A stretch of 64,000 nucleotides of DNA from a bacterium (GCA_030538155.1 JAUNUN010000007.1:1-64000); one strand, 5' to 3'. Positions 16,794 to 26,939 are shown, counted from the stretch's first letter. Numbers and translations: made by a program. Notes: a model not told the origin generated them from the letters alone.

Positions 16794-19625
16794 ATGGACT
16801 ACCGGGAAACCCTCAATCTGCCGCAAACCAAATTTAAGATGAAGGCCAACCTTACCCAGCGGGAGCCGCAGGTGCTCAAACGCTGGGAAAAGGCACGGCT
16901 CTATGACAAGCTCCAGGCCCACGCGGCCGGAAAGCCGCTCTACGTGCTGCACGACGGTCCTCCGTATGCCAACGGCAACATCCACCTGGGCACGGCCTTC
17001 AACAAGGTGTTGAAAGACATTATTCTGCGCTCACGCCGCTTGCTTGGCTTTAACGCTCCCTATATTCCCGGTTGGGACTGCCACGGCCTGCCCATCGAGC
17101 ATAATGTAGACTTGGAGCTGGGCGAAAAAAAGCGCAGCATCCCCCTGTTGAGCAAGCGGGCCGCCTGCCGCAGCTACGCAGAAAAATGGATCAAGATCCA
17201 GCGGGAGCAGTTCAAGCGCCTGGGTGTTTTGGGCGATTGGGAGAACCCCTACCAGACCATGAACTACGGCTACGAGGCCACTATTGCCCGTGAGTTCAAC
17301 AAGTTTCTTTTGTCGGGCGCGGTGATCCGGGCGAAAAAACCGGTCTACTGGTGCGCCACCTGCACCACGGCCTTAGCCGAGGCCGAGGTAGACTATGCAG
17401 ACCATACTTCGCCCTCCATCTATGTGAAGTTCCCCTTCACGGGCGATCCGGCCGAGCTTGCCCCCGAGCTTGCCGGGCACAAGGTGTCGGTGGTAATCTG
17501 GACCACCACCCCCTGGACCCTGCCCGCCAACCTGGCCATTGCCCTGCATCCGGATTTTCAATACGCCGCCGTGGCCGTGGATGGCGAGGTGCTGATCATA
17601 GCCGCCAAGCTGGTGGAGCAGTGCATGCAGGCCTTCTACAAGAAAGAAAAGAAGGACTGGCGCATCCTTGCCACGCTTCCGGCCACGGTTTTTGAGGGCA
17701 AACACTGCCGCCACCCCTTTATGGAGCGCGATTCGCTTTTAGTGCTGGCAGATTATGTGACCGATGATTCCGGTACCGGCTGTGTCCATACCGCGCCCGG
17801 CCACGGTGCGGACGACTATCAAACCGGCCTGCGCTACGGCCTGGATATCCTCTCGCCCATGGATGACGAGGGCCGTTTCACGGCTGAGGCCGGGAAATAT
17901 GCCGGCGAACAGGTACCGGCGGTGAACAGCGCCATTATTGCCGATCTGCAGGCTGGCGGCGCGCTGTTGCAGACGGAGCAGATCAGCCACAGCTATCCCC
18001 ACTGCTGGCGCTGCAAGGAGCCGGTCATGTACCGGGCCACGCCCCAGTGGTTCATCTCCATGGATAAGCTCGATCTGCGGCAAAAGGCCCTGGCCGCCAT
18101 TAAGGAGGTCACCTGGACTCCGGCCTGGGGGCAGCAGCGCATTTACGGCATGATCGAGGCCCGACCGGACTGGTGCCTCTCCCGGCAGCGCACATGGGGC
18201 GTGCCCCTTACCGTGCTCACCTGCACCCAGTGCGAGGAGGTGCTGAAGGATGAGGCCGTGTGTGACCGCATCGACGAACTCTTCCGCAAGGAGGGCGCGG
18301 ATGCCTGGTTCAAGCACGAGGCAGCGGATTTTGTCCCCGAGGGGACGCGCTGCTCCTGCGGTGCCGGCGAGTTCCGCAAGGAAACGGATATCCTTGACGT
18401 GTGGTTCGATTCCGGCACCAGTCACGCGGCAGTGCTGGAGGAGCGGGAGGAACTCCGCTCTCCGGCGGATTTGTACCTGGAGGGCAGCGACCAGCACCGG
18501 GGCTGGTTCCACTCATCCTTGCTTACTTCAGTGGGCACACGCGGACGCGCGCCCTACACCGGCGTGCTCACCCACGGCTATGTGGTGGACGGCCAAGGCA
18601 AGAAAATGTCCAAATCCGTGGGCAATGTGGTTGCACCGCAGGAGGTGATTGACAAGTACGGGGCTGAGGTGCTGCGTTTGTGGGTGTCCAGCGAAAACTA
18701 CCAGGATGACATCAAGGTCTCGGATGAAATCTTGAAGCATGTCACCGATGCCTACCGCAAGATGCGCAACACCCTGCGCTTTCTCTTAAGTAACCTCTAC
18801 GACTTTGACCCGGAAAAGGACGCGCTTCCTTACGAGCAGCTCACCGATATCGACCGCTGGGCCCTGGGGCGTTTTGCCGACTTGGGCCGCCGGGTCTGCC
18901 AGGCCTATGAACGCTACGAGTTCCACACCGTGTACCACGGGCTCTACACCTTCTGCGGCACTACCATTTCAAGTATCTACCTAGATGTACTGAAAGACCG
19001 GCTCTACTGTTCGGCCCCTGAGAGCGTTGACCGGCGGGCCGCGCAGACGGTGATCCACCGCATTTTGGATGGCCTCTTGCGCCTGATGTCGCCCATCCTC
19101 TGCTTCACCTCCGAAGAGGCCTGGCAGCATCTCTACGGCCTGGGAGATGATGACTACTCCCATTCCGTCTTCTTTGCCCCACAGCCCGATTTGGCGGATA
19201 TTCCCCATGATTCTGAACGGGATGCGCGCTGGCAACGGCTGCTCACTTTGCGCAGCGCCATTACCAGGGTGCTGGAAATTGCGCGCCGTGATAAGCTCAT
19301 CGGCCTGTCTCTGGATGCGGAAGTGCTGCTCAAGGCCGGGCCGGAATGGCGGCAAGTGGTGGAAGGGAACAGGGAGCTTTTGCAGGAACTCTGCATCGTA
19401 TCCAGCCTGCGTTTGGCGGTAGCGGATGAAGCAGATGAAGAGGCGTCCTTTACCTCGGTTGAGGGCGTGGATGATCTGCAGGTGGCGGTGCAGGCCGCAC
19501 CAGGAACAAAGTGCGAGCGCTGCTGGCGCATCAGCCTCAGTGTGGGCGGGGATAACGCGCATCCCAGCCTGTGCAACCGCTGCGCCTCGGTGGTGACCTC
19601 TCTTGCCGCATCGGGCGGGAGCTGA
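16794..19625 (+). CDS. ileS: Isoleucyl-tRNA synthetase
   Basis: Charges tRNA-Ile in the cytoplasm. The 943-residue protein has the class I signatures: HIGH variant GNIHLG (PYANGNIHLGTAFNKV, near residue 55) and GKKMSKSVGN near 602. The editing CP1 insertion (WTTTPWTLPANLA) and the C-terminal zinc site (CERCWR, CNRCASV) are present. I start at ATG 16794 (MDYRETLNLPQT), the usual beginning of bacterial IleRS; an upstream TTG at 16785 would add three residues. No strong SD is visible. It heads the ileS-lspA-fabD cluster; the ileS-lspA pairing is widespread. Confidence 0.97.
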   Translation: MDYRETLNLPQTKFKMKANLTQREPQVLKRWEKARLYDKLQAHAAGKPLYVLHDGPPYANGNIHLGTAFNKVLKDIILRSRRLLGFNAPYIPGWDCHGLPIEHNVDLELGEKKRSIPLLSKRAACRSYAEKWIKIQREQFKRLGVLGDWENPYQTMNYGYEATIAREFNKFLLSGAVIRAKKPVYWCATCTTALAEAEVDYADHTSPSIYVKFPFTGDPAELAPELAGHKVSVVIWTTTPWTLPANLAIALHPDFQYAAVAVDGEVLIIAAKLVEQCMQAFYKKEKKDWRILATLPATVFEGKHCRHPFMERDSLLVLADYVTDDSGTGCVHTAPGHGADDYQTGLRYGLDILSPMDDEGRFTAEAGKYAGEQVPAVNSAIIADLQAGGALLQTEQISHSYPHCWRCKEPVMYRATPQWFISMDKLDLRQKALAAIKEVTWTPAWGQQRIYGMIEARPDWCLSRQRTWGVPLTVLTCTQCEEVLKDEAVCDRIDELFRKEGADAWFKHEAADFVPEGTRCSCGAGEFRKETDILDVWFDSGTSHAAVLEEREELRSPADLYLEGSDQHRGWFHSSLLTSVGTRGRAPYTGVLTHGYVVDGQGKKMSKSVGNVVAPQEVIDKYGAEVLRLWVSSENYQDDIKVSDEILKHVTDAYRKMRNTLRFLLSNLYDFDPEKDALPYEQLTDIDRWALGRFADLGRRVCQAYERYEFHTVYHGLYTFCGTTISSIYLDVLKDRLYCSAPESVDRRAAQTVIHRILDGLLRLMSPILCFTSEEAWQHLYGLGDDDYSHSVFFAPQPDLADIPHDSERDARWQRLLTLRSAITRVLEIARRDKLIGLSLDAEVLLKAGPEWRQVVEGNRELLQELCIVSSLRLAVADEADEEASFTSVEGVDDLQVAVQAAPGTKCERCWRISLSVGGDNAHPSLCNRCASVVTSLAASGGS

Positions 19626-19626
19626 C

Positions 19627-20118
19627 ATGCTCTTTAGCATAGTTTTTGGAGTTGCCCTAGTGGCAGACCAGCTCAGTAAGTGGTGGGTCATCAGCAATTT
19701 TGCCCTCTATGAGAGCCGGGAGATCATTCCCGGCTTCTTTAACTTTACCTTCCTCACCAATAACGGCGCGGCCTTCAGTATCCTGGCCGGTCAGCCGGCC
19801 CTGTGGCGACAGGTTTTTTTCGTGGCCGTCAACGCCATTGCCCTGATCGTCATTGCGGTTGCCCAGCGCCGTATCGGCAGGGGCAGCAAGCTCTATACGG
19901 TTGCCCTGGCACTCATCGCGGGCGGGGCGGCAGGCAACCTGATCGATCGTCTCCGTTTTGCCTATGTCATCGACTTTTTGGATGTCTATGTAGGCAGCTC
20001 CCACTGGCCCGCCTTTAATATTGCCGATGCGGCCATCAACGTGGGAGTGGCCCTCTTTCTGCTCAACTCGTTGGTGCTTGAGCCCCGGCAGGAGAAAAAA
20101 TTACGCATGCAGGCATGA
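19627..20118 (+). CDS. lspA: Lipoprotein signal peptidase (signal peptidase II)
   Basis: An inner-membrane aspartyl protease that removes signal peptides from diacylated prolipoproteins. The 163-residue protein has four hydrophobic segments. The family motifs are DQLSKWW near the N-terminus, TNNGAAFSIL, and the two catalytic-aspartate blocks GNLIDRLRF and FNIADAAINVG. The ATG follows the ileS stop by one base; an in-frame start inside ileS (19603) is possible but adds non-family residues. It overlaps fabD by ATGA. A substrate candidate encoded here is the HlyD-like lipoprotein at 47956-49065. Confidence 0.96.
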   Translation: MLFSIVFGVALVADQLSKWWVISNFALYESREIIPGFFNFTFLTNNGAAFSILAGQPALWRQVFFVAVNAIALIVIAVAQRRIGRGSKLYTVALALIAGGAAGNLIDRLRFAYVIDFLDVYVGSSHWPAFNIADAAINVGVALFLLNSLVLEPRQEKKLRMQA

Positions 20119-21080
20119 TCTGCACACAAACTATGAAGAAAACAGCAGTGATGTTTCCCGGACAGGGATCGCAGTATTTAGGTATGGGTAAGGCCTTTGC
20201 CGAGGCGGACAGCGAGGCGGCGGCCATGATGGATATGGCGGAGAGCATTTCAGGCTTTCCGCTGCGCAGGCTTTCCTATGACGGCCCGCTGGATGAATTG
20301 ACCCGGGTTCTCTACCTGCAGCCCGCGCTGACCGCTGTCAATCTGATCTGCTGGCAGCAGCTTTGCAAATGCCTGCCCGACTGGGAGCCGCGTTTTGCCG
20401 TAGGCCACAGCTTGGGTGAGTATTCGGCCCTTTATGCGGCGGGTGTGCTTTCGCTGCAGGATACCCTGAACCTGGTGACTCGGCGTGGTGAACTGATGGA
20501 GCGCGAAGGTGAGCGCAATCCCGGCGGCATGGTGGCGGTGCTGGGCCTTGATTTAGCCGCGGTAGAAGAACTGCTGGCAGCCAACGAGCGCGAAGGCGTG
20601 GCCGTGGTGGCCAATCACAATACCGATCGGCAGATTGTCCTTTCCGGCGACAGCGCCGGACTGGCTGCGGCCGGTACGCTGTGCAAGGAGAAGGGCGGCA
20701 AGATCATCCCCTTGAAGGTGAGTGTGGCCAACCACAGCCCGCTGGTTGCAGGCGCAGTGCCCGATTTTGCCGAATCCATGGCCAAGATTGATTTCCAGGC
20801 GCCCAAAGTACCGGTGCTCTTCAATGTGAGTGCCGGCCTGGAACACAACCCGGTGCGGATTCGGGAACTCATGGCCTACCAGATCGCCTCCAAGGTACGC
20901 TGGCTGGAAATCATCGAAGCCATGCTCGCGGATGGGGTGGAGGTTTTTGTCGAGCTTGGGCCCAAGAACGTGCTCACCGGCATGGTCAAGAAGATCCTGC
21001 CCAAGGGCTCGCAAACCATTTGCCTGCAGGCCGACACACCCGAAGACATAGACGAGGTGGCCCAGGTGATTGCAGGCTAG
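20115..21080 (+). CDS. fabD: Malonyl-CoA:ACP transacylase
   Basis: Transfers malonyl from CoA to acyl carrier protein, supplying fatty-acid elongation. It has 321 residues from the ATG overlapping lspA by ATGA; an in-frame ATG at 20133 (MKKTAVMFPGQGSQ) is equally plausible. Motifs are FPGQGSQ with the oxyanion glutamine, the nucleophile GHSLGEYSAL, and VANHSPLV carrying the catalytic histidine. ELGPKNVLTGMVKK is near the end. The length is typical. No other fab genes follow; a racemase gene comes next after 85 bases. Confidence 0.96.
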   Translation: MICTQTMKKTAVMFPGQGSQYLGMGKAFAEADSEAAAMMDMAESISGFPLRRLSYDGPLDELTRVLYLQPALTAVNLICWQQLCKCLPDWEPRFAVGHSLGEYSALYAAGVLSLQDTLNLVTRRGELMEREGERNPGGMVAVLGLDLAAVEELLAANEREGVAVVANHNTDRQIVLSGDSAGLAAAGTLCKEKGGKIIPLKVSVANHSPLVAGAVPDFAESMAKIDFQAPKVPVLFNVSAGLEHNPVRIRELMAYQIASKVRWLEIIEAMLADGVEVFVELGPKNVLTGMVKKILPKGSQTICLQADTPEDIDEVAQVIAG

Positions 21081-21165
21081 GGCTTCAGTTGAGGCGTATT
21101 CATGCTTGACGGCTTCTGATGGACACTTATCATGCAATAAAAGTGAGGGCAGGATTACTGACGCG

Positions 21166-21858
21166 ATGAAAACGATTGGCCTCATCGGCGGTATGAGCTG
21201 GGAAAGTACCGCTCTGTACTACCGTCTTATAAACAATGGAGTACAGCAGGCCCTTGGCGGATTGCATTCCGCCAGGATCATCCTCTACAGCGTCGACTTT
21301 GCTCCCATAGAGCAATTGCAAAAAAAGGGCGACTGGAGCGGGGCTGCGGCTATTCTGGTGCAGGCCGCGCAATCGCTGGAGGCGGGCGGAGCTGATTTCC
21401 TGCTTCTCTGCACCAACACCATGCATAAAGTGGCAGACGAGATTCGCAGCGCAGTAGGCATTCCCTTTGTGCACATTGCCGAGGCCGCGGCCGAGGCATT
21501 GCAGGCGCGGGCTATCCGGAGCGTAGGTCTGCTTGGTACGGCCTTTACTATGGAGCAGGGTTTTTACACCGGTATCCTGCGCCGCGACTATGGTATGGAG
21601 GTACTGCTCCCCAGCACAGAGGAGCGGGCGCTGGTGCACCGGGTTATCTATGATGAGCTTTGCCTGGGTAAGGTGAAGCCTGACTCAAGAGCAGCCTATC
21701 TTCGCATCATTGCAGCATTATCACGCCAAGGCGCGCAGGGAGTGATTCTCGGTTGTACCGAGATTGGTCTTTTGGTTAAACAGGAGGATACGCCGGTGCC
21801 TCTCTTCGACACGACCGTTATCCACGCGTACAAGGCGGTGAGCTTGGCTCTCGCCTGA
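21166..21858 (+). CDS. Aspartate/glutamate racemase family protein (YgeA-like)
   Basis: A cofactor-independent amino-acid racemase fold. From MKTIGLIGGMSWEST the protein has 230 residues, the family length. It has both catalytic cysteines (LLCTNTMHKVAD, and ILGCTEIGLL near residue 195). The frame is open upstream, but starting earlier adds 32 residues unlike the family. Substrate specificity (Asp, Glu or broad) cannot be read from the sequence. It is not obviously coupled to fabD. Confidence 0.9.
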   Translation: MKTIGLIGGMSWESTALYYRLINNGVQQALGGLHSARIILYSVDFAPIEQLQKKGDWSGAAAILVQAAQSLEAGGADFLLLCTNTMHKVADEIRSAVGIPFVHIAEAAAEALQARAIRSVGLLGTAFTMEQGFYTGILRRDYGMEVLLPSTEERALVHRVIYDELCLGKVKPDSRAAYLRIIAALSRQGAQGVILGCTEIGLLVKQEDTPVPLFDTTVIHAYKAVSLALA

Positions 21859-21964
21859 GTCTCGCTTTTACAGGAAAAACTGTATTGTCAAAATAAAACT
21901 CCTGTTGCACAAGGGATGATCAAACCCAAAAAGGGTATTTCCACAACACACTCTGAGGTGATGA

Positions 21965-22897
21965 ATGCACATGCAAACCCTGGTTAAACGATTGAGTCCT
22001 TTCTTCATGCTTTTATTTTTGTTTGCAGCCGTAGATTGGAGCATGCTGGCCGGCGACGCCGATGCACGCTCGCGTTCCGGCGGTCGCTCCTTTCGTACGC
22101 CCACGCAAAAACAGACCCCCCAGCAGGCACCCAGCCAGATGCAGCAGAACCGAGGTGCGCAGCAACAACAGGGCGGCGGTTTTGGCCGCGGCCTTTTGGG
22201 CGGTCTTGCCGGCGGCGCTCTTGGCGCAATGCTCTTTGGTTCCATGTTCGGCATGGGCGGCAGCGGCATGGGATTTCTTCCGCTCTTGCTCTTGGGCGTG
22301 GCCGGCTATTTCTTCTACCGCCGCTTTGTGCGCAAGCCTGCCGGGCCATCCTCACCAGGCTATGGGCCGCCACCCAGCCCCGGCGGCGGTTTTTCTCCAG
22401 CCTCGCAAGACAATTATATGCCGCCTATTCAGGATATTCAGGGGCCGGACAAGGGTCTGGATGCCGTACGCCGTACAGATCCAGGTTTTGATGAGGCGCA
22501 TTTTCTGGAAGTTGCCTCGGATGTGTTCTTTAAGGTACAGGCAGGCTGGACGCGGCGTGATCTAGCCACCTTCGGCCACCTGCTCGGTGCGCAGCTGGCA
22601 AGTGAATATGCCGATCATTTCCGCGAGCTGAAAGAGAAGAGCCATCTCGAGAAGATGGAGAGTATCGCCATCCGCAAGGTGGAAATTGTGGACGCAGGCA
22701 GCGACGGCAAAGAAGACTACGTTACTGTGCTCTTTACCGCCAATCTGCTCGATTACACGGTAGATGAGCATAGCGGCGCTTTGGTTGAGGGCAGCATGAC
22801 CGAGCCGGTCAAGTTTGCCGAGGAATGGACCTGGGCCCGACCGGTCGGCACTGAAAACTGGCTTTTGGAAGGGGTGCAGGTGATCCGGGAGTCATAA
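21965..22897 (+). CDS. Tim44-like domain protein, membrane associated
   Basis: A 310-residue protein with an N-terminal signal or anchor (LVKRLSPFFMLLFLFAAVDWS). A Gln/Arg/Gly-rich low-complexity stretch (residues about 38-75) follows, then a glycine-rich hydrophobic region (GGLAGGALGAMLFG, LPLLLLGVAGYFFYRRF). The Tim44-like domain (about 165-310) begins DPGFDEAHFLEVASDVFFKVQ and ends ENWLLEGVQVI. Bacterial members of this family are predicted envelope proteins without a settled function. GAGGTG lies four bases before the ATG. It is a single gene closed by the hairpin at 22928. Confidence 0.85.
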   Translation: MHMQTLVKRLSPFFMLLFLFAAVDWSMLAGDADARSRSGGRSFRTPTQKQTPQQAPSQMQQNRGAQQQQGGGFGRGLLGGLAGGALGAMLFGSMFGMGGSGMGFLPLLLLGVAGYFFYRRFVRKPAGPSSPGYGPPPSPGGGFSPASQDNYMPPIQDIQGPDKGLDAVRRTDPGFDEAHFLEVASDVFFKVQAGWTRRDLATFGHLLGAQLASEYADHFRELKEKSHLEKMESIAIRKVEIVDAGSDGKEDYVTVLFTANLLDYTVDEHSGALVEGSMTEPVKFAEEWTWARPVGTENWLLEGVQVIRES

Positions 22898-22927
22898 CAG
22901 GCCCAAAAGAGCAAGTAGAGCTAAAGG

Positions 22928-22962
22928 ACGCCGGGTTTTCTTTCGGGAAAATCCGGCGTTTT
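22928..22962 (+). terminator. Rho-independent terminator after the Tim44-domain gene
   Basis: A 13-bp stem (22928-22940 with 22947-22959, one G-U pair) encloses a 6-base loop and is followed by TTTTG. It separates this gene from the pyruvate:ferredoxin oxidoreductase gene. Confidence 0.82.
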
Positions 22963-23303
22963 GTCTTGGTAGAGCTGGATGTGCGGATATTCCGGTGACA
23001 GGGTGCCGGCTAGGATTCAATCACGAATTTCCTTGCCGGGCCGGGGCGCGCGACTAAGGAAAAACATCCGCGCTTTAGGATTGCATATCAGCCGCAATTG
23101 GGGTAGTCTCGATAGCTGTAAGTCATTTCTGCCTGTTTCTTCAAGGGGATGGAATGCTTGCTCCGGGCTTGGGCAACGTGCCTGGCCGGGGCGGCTTATG
23201 CTGCTTGTAAGAGCAATCCATCCCAGTTGTGAATTTTTTGTTCTTCGTCTGCCGCAGTTCGACTGCCGGTCCACAACCAAACAGCATTGAGGAGAATGAG
23301 CCT
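22963..23303. other. Leader region upstream of pyruvate:ferredoxin oxidoreductase
   Basis: About 340 bases without a convincing gene. A rightward 103-codon frame (22979-23290) resembles no family and shows no SD. A GC-rich motif GGCCGGGGCG occurs twice (near 23040 and 23192). The GAGGAG before the start of the oxidoreductase gene lies at its end. I recognise no promoter or riboswitch. Confidence 0.4.
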
Positions 23304-26300
23304 ATGTCTCGGAAAATGGTCACCATTGATGGAAACCAGGCCTGTACGCATGTCGCGTATGCCACCAGCGAAGTCATTACAATCTATCCCATCACGCCGT
23401 CCTCTCCAATGGCCGCCGAGGCAGATGCCAAGGCCAATGCCAAGCAGGAAAACATCTGGGGTTCCATTCCGGTAATTTCCCAAATGCAGTCCGAGGCCGG
23501 TGTTGCCGGTTCCATCCATGGCTCTCTGGGCGCAGGCGCGCTGTGCACGACCTTCACCGCCTCCCAGGGCCTCCTGCTCATGATTCCCAACATGTACAAG
23601 ATCGCCGGTGAGTTGACCCCGACCGTCTTCCATGTTACCGCCCGTGCCATTGCCTGCCAGGGCCTGTCCATTTTCGGCGACCACGGCGACGTCATGGCTG
23701 CCCGTCAGACCGGCTGGGGCATGCTCTGTTCCCAGGATGTACAAGAGGCCCAGGACTTTGCCCTGATCGCGACCCAGGCCTCTCTGGCCTCCAGGATCCC
23801 CTTCATCCATTTCTTCGACGGTTTCCGTACCTCCCATGAGGTTATGAAGATCGAAGAACTGACCATGGACGACATGCGCGCCATGATCGATGAAGACAAG
23901 GTCATTGAGCACCGCGAACGCGCCCTGACCCCTGATCGTCCGTCTCTGGCCGGTACCGCCCAGAACCCGGACGTGAACTTCATCGGCCGCGAGACCGTCA
24001 ACAAGTACTACAATGCCATGCCCGGTATCGTGCAGGCAACCATGGACAAGTTTGCCCAACTGACCGGTCGGCAGTACCACCTCTTTGATTACATCGGCGC
24101 GCCCGATGCCACTGATGTTATCGTAATCATGGCTTCCGGCGCTCTCACCGTGGCCTCCACGGTTGAGCATCTGATCGCCCAGGGCAGGAAAGTTGGTCTG
24201 GTTATCGTGCGTCTGTTCCGTCCCTTTGACGGTGTGGCCATGGTCAATGCCCTGCCGCCCACGGTAGAGCGTATCACGGTTATGGACCGCACCAAGGAGC
24301 CGGGCGCGATCGGCGAGCCGCTCTACCTGGATGTGCGTGCAGCCATTGCCGAGGCCGAGGAAGCTAACCCCACCATGATTGCGCCGGTTATGTTCAACGG
24401 CCGTTACGGTCTTGGTTCCGCCGAATTCAGCCCGGCCATGGTCAAGGCCATTTTCGACAACATGGCCTCCTTTGCACCCAAGAAGAAATTCTGTGTCGGC
24501 CCGGATGATGACGTCACCTTCACTAGCCTGAACTACGATGCGTCGTTCAACATTGAAGGCGGCGATGTCTATCGCGCCATGTTCTACGGCCTGGGTTCCG
24601 ACGGCACGGTTGGCGCCAACAAGAACACTATCAAGATTATCGGCGGTGAGACCGATAACTCCACCCAAGGGTACTTTGTTTACGACTCGAAGAAGTCGGG
24701 TTCCATGACCGTATCCCACCTTCGTTTCGGCAAAAACCAGATCGTTGCTCCGTACCTGATCAACAAGGCCAACTTCATCGCCTGCCACAACTTCGCCTTT
24801 CTGGACAGCTACGACATGCTGGCCAACCTGGATACCGGCGGTACCTTCCTTTTGACCACCACCTACAACAAGGACGAGATCTGGGATCAACTCCCCGCCC
24901 TGGTACAGAAGCAGCTGATCGAGAAGAAAGCGAAATTCTTCATCATTGATGCGGTCAAACTTGGCCTGGCCCTTGGCTTGGGTGCACGCATCAACATGAT
25001 CATGCAGACCGCCTTCTTTAATATCTCCGGCATCCTGTCCAAGGACGAGGCCATTGCCGCCATCAAGCGCGCCATCAAGCAGACCTACGGCATCAAGGGC
25101 GATAAGATCGTGCAGATGAACTATGGTGCGGTAGACGGCGCCGTTGAGAACATCTTTGAGGTCAAGATCCCGAAAAAGGTCACCGGCCATGAAATGCCGC
25201 CGATCGTCTCCGACGAGGCCCCTGATTTCGTTAAGCAGGTAACTGCCAAGATGATGGAAGGCCGAGGCGAGCAGATCAAGGTATCCGAGATGCCGGCAGA
25301 TGGTCGCTGGCCGACAGCCACCACCCAGTGGGAGAAGCGTAACATTGCGGTTCAGGTTTCCCAGTGGGATCCGGAAGCCTGCATCCAGTGCGGCCGCTGT
25401 TCCTTGGTTTGCCCGCACGGCTGCATCCGTATGAAGGTAGCCACCCCCGAGGCCCTGAAAGAGGCTGGTGCGGACGCAACCTACAAGACCGTGGACGCCA
25501 TTGGTAAAGAATTCAAGGACATGAAGTTCACCCTCCAGGTTTCAACCCCTGACTGCTGCGGTTGTACCCTGTGCGTGAGCGTGTGCCCGGGCCGTAAGAA
25601 AGATGCGGACGGCAAGAGGACCGAAGAGCGCGCCCTCTGCATGGAGATGAACACCCAGGAACTGCGCGAGCGCGAAGCTCCGCATTGGAAGACCTTCCTG
25701 GCCCTGCCCGAAGTGGATGAGAAACTCATCAACGTCGGCACCATCAAGGGCAGCCAGTTCAAGCGGCCGTTGTTCGAGTTCTCCGGCGCATGTGCCGGTT
25801 GCGGCGAAACCCCGTACATCAAGCTGGTGACTCAGCTCTTCGGTGACCGCATGCTGACCTCCAACGCCACCGGTTGCTCCTCCATCTATTCCGGCAACCT
25901 GCCCACCACTCCGTATGCCAAGCGTGCAGACGGCCGTGGTCCGGCCTGGTCCAACTCGCTTTTTGAAGACAATGCCGAGCATGGCCTTGGCATGCGTCAG
26001 GCAGTGGACAAACTGGGTATGCAGGCTGTTGAACTGCTGGACAAGGTCGTTAGTGACAAGATCGTTGACAAGGCCCTGGCAGATTCCATCCTTGATGCCA
26101 AGCAGGATACCCAGGAAGAGATCGAGGCCCAGCGTGCCCGGGTTGACGAACTGAAGGCAGCACTGGAAAAGGACAAGAGCGCGGTTGCCAAGCGGCTCTA
26201 CCATGTGGCTGACTACCTGGTGAAGAAGTCTGTCTGGATTATCGGTGGTGACGGCTGGGGTTATGACATCGGTTACGGCGGTGTGGATCATGTTCTTGCT

Positions 26301-26879
26301 TCAGGTATGAACGTGAACATCCTCCTTCTGGATACCGAGGTATACTCCAATACCGGCGGTCAGATGTCCAAGTCTACCCCGCGTGCGGCAGTAGCGCAGT
26401 TTGCTGCCGGTGGTAAGCAAGCGCCCAAGAAAAATATGGGCCTGATTTTCTCCACCTTCGGTAACGTGTATGTGGCTCGCATCTCCATTGGCGCGAATCC
26501 GCAACAGGCTATCCGCGCCATTCAGGAAGCCGAGGCCTACGACGGACCTTCTTTGATCATTGCATACTCGCACTGCATCAACCATGGCATCAACATGGCC
26601 CTTGGTCTGGAGCAGCAGAAGAAGGCGGTTGAGTGCGGTCACTGGTCACTGTACCGCTACAATCCGGATCTGGAGAAGGAAGGCAAGAACCCGATGATTA
26701 TCGATTCCAAGGAACCGACCATCAGTTTTGCCGACTACGCCATGAACGAAAACCGGTATCGCATGCTGAAGATGGCCAATCCCGAGCATGCCGATGAACT
26801 GATGAAGCAATCCCAGGAAGACGTGGACCGGAGCTGGAAGATGCTCAAGGCCTGGGCCAAGGCGCTCGAATCCGAATAA
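23304..26879 (+). CDS. nifJ: Pyruvate:ferredoxin (flavodoxin) oxidoreductase, single-chain
   Basis: Oxidises pyruvate with CoA to acetyl-CoA and CO2, passing electrons to ferredoxin; it can also run in reverse. The 1191-residue protein is the fused homodimeric form. Its parts are the pyrimidine-binding domain with YPITPSSPMAAEAD, the gamma-like domain, and two 4Fe-4S clusters (CIQCGRCSLVCPHGC near residue 693 and CCGCTLCVSVCP near 750). A CAGCGETPYIKL segment and the thiamine-diphosphate domain (GGDGWGYDIGYGG, TEVYSNTGGQMSKSTP) follow. The start at MSRKMVTIDGN follows GAGGAG. Third codon positions are strongly C-biased, consistent with high expression. A strong terminator follows, so it is monocistronic. 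Confidence 0.98.
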   Translation: MSRKMVTIDGNQACTHVAYATSEVITIYPITPSSPMAAEADAKANAKQENIWGSIPVISQMQSEAGVAGSIHGSLGAGALCTTFTASQGLLLMIPNMYKIAGELTPTVFHVTARAIACQGLSIFGDHGDVMAARQTGWGMLCSQDVQEAQDFALIATQASLASRIPFIHFFDGFRTSHEVMKIEELTMDDMRAMIDEDKVIEHRERALTPDRPSLAGTAQNPDVNFIGRETVNKYYNAMPGIVQATMDKFAQLTGRQYHLFDYIGAPDATDVIVIMASGALTVASTVEHLIAQGRKVGLVIVRLFRPFDGVAMVNALPPTVERITVMDRTKEPGAIGEPLYLDVRAAIAEAEEANPTMIAPVMFNGRYGLGSAEFSPAMVKAIFDNMASFAPKKKFCVGPDDDVTFTSLNYDASFNIEGGDVYRAMFYGLGSDGTVGANKNTIKIIGGETDNSTQGYFVYDSKKSGSMTVSHLRFGKNQIVAPYLINKANFIACHNFAFLDSYDMLANLDTGGTFLLTTTYNKDEIWDQLPALVQKQLIEKKAKFFIIDAVKLGLALGLGARINMIMQTAFFNISGILSKDEAIAAIKRAIKQTYGIKGDKIVQMNYGAVDGAVENIFEVKIPKKVTGHEMPPIVSDEAPDFVKQVTAKMMEGRGEQIKVSEMPADGRWPTATTQWEKRNIAVQVSQWDPEACIQCGRCSLVCPHGCIRMKVATPEALKEAGADATYKTVDAIGKEFKDMKFTLQVSTPDCCGCTLCVSVCPGRKKDADGKRTEERALCMEMNTQELREREAPHWKTFLALPEVDEKLINVGTIKGSQFKRPLFEFSGACAGCGETPYIKLVTQLFGDRMLTSNATGCSSIYSGNLPTTPYAKRADGRGPAWSNSLFEDNAEHGLGMRQAVDKLGMQAVELLDKVVSDKIVDKALADSILDAKQDTQEEIEAQRARVDELKAALEKDKSAVAKRLYHVADYLVKKSVWIIGGDGWGYDIGYGGVDHVLASGMNVNILLLDTEVYSNTGGQMSKSTPRAAVAQFAAGGKQAPKKNMGLIFSTFGNVYVARISIGANPQQAIRAIQEAEAYDGPSLIIAYSHCINHGINMALGLEQQKKAVECGHWSLYRYNPDLEKEGKNPMIIDSKEPTISFADYAMNENRYRMLKMANPEHADELMKQSQEDVDRSWKMLKAWAKALESE

Positions 26880-26902
26880 TCGTTTCGATTGCCGTAGACC
26901 TG

Positions 26903-26939
26903 AAAAAGCCCTGCCGGATTATCCGGCAGGGCTTTTTTT
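26903..26939 (+). terminator. Strong rho-independent terminator after nifJ
   Basis: A perfect 15-bp stem (26903-26917 with 26923-26937) encloses the loop ATTAT, with A and T runs on both sides. It can also act leftward, but the anti-sigma gene on the minus strand already stops at 27048. Confidence 0.93.

Noticed and set aside
21868-22269. A Pro/Arg-rich leftward frame over the racemase/Tim44 junction
   Set aside because: Mostly antisense to the low-complexity part of the Tim44-domain gene.
23196-25418. A 740-codon leftward open frame antisense to the pyruvate:ferredoxin oxidoreductase gene
   Set aside because: It is the mirror of a highly expressed gene with C-rich third positions; the translation has no known domain and the sense gene is certain.
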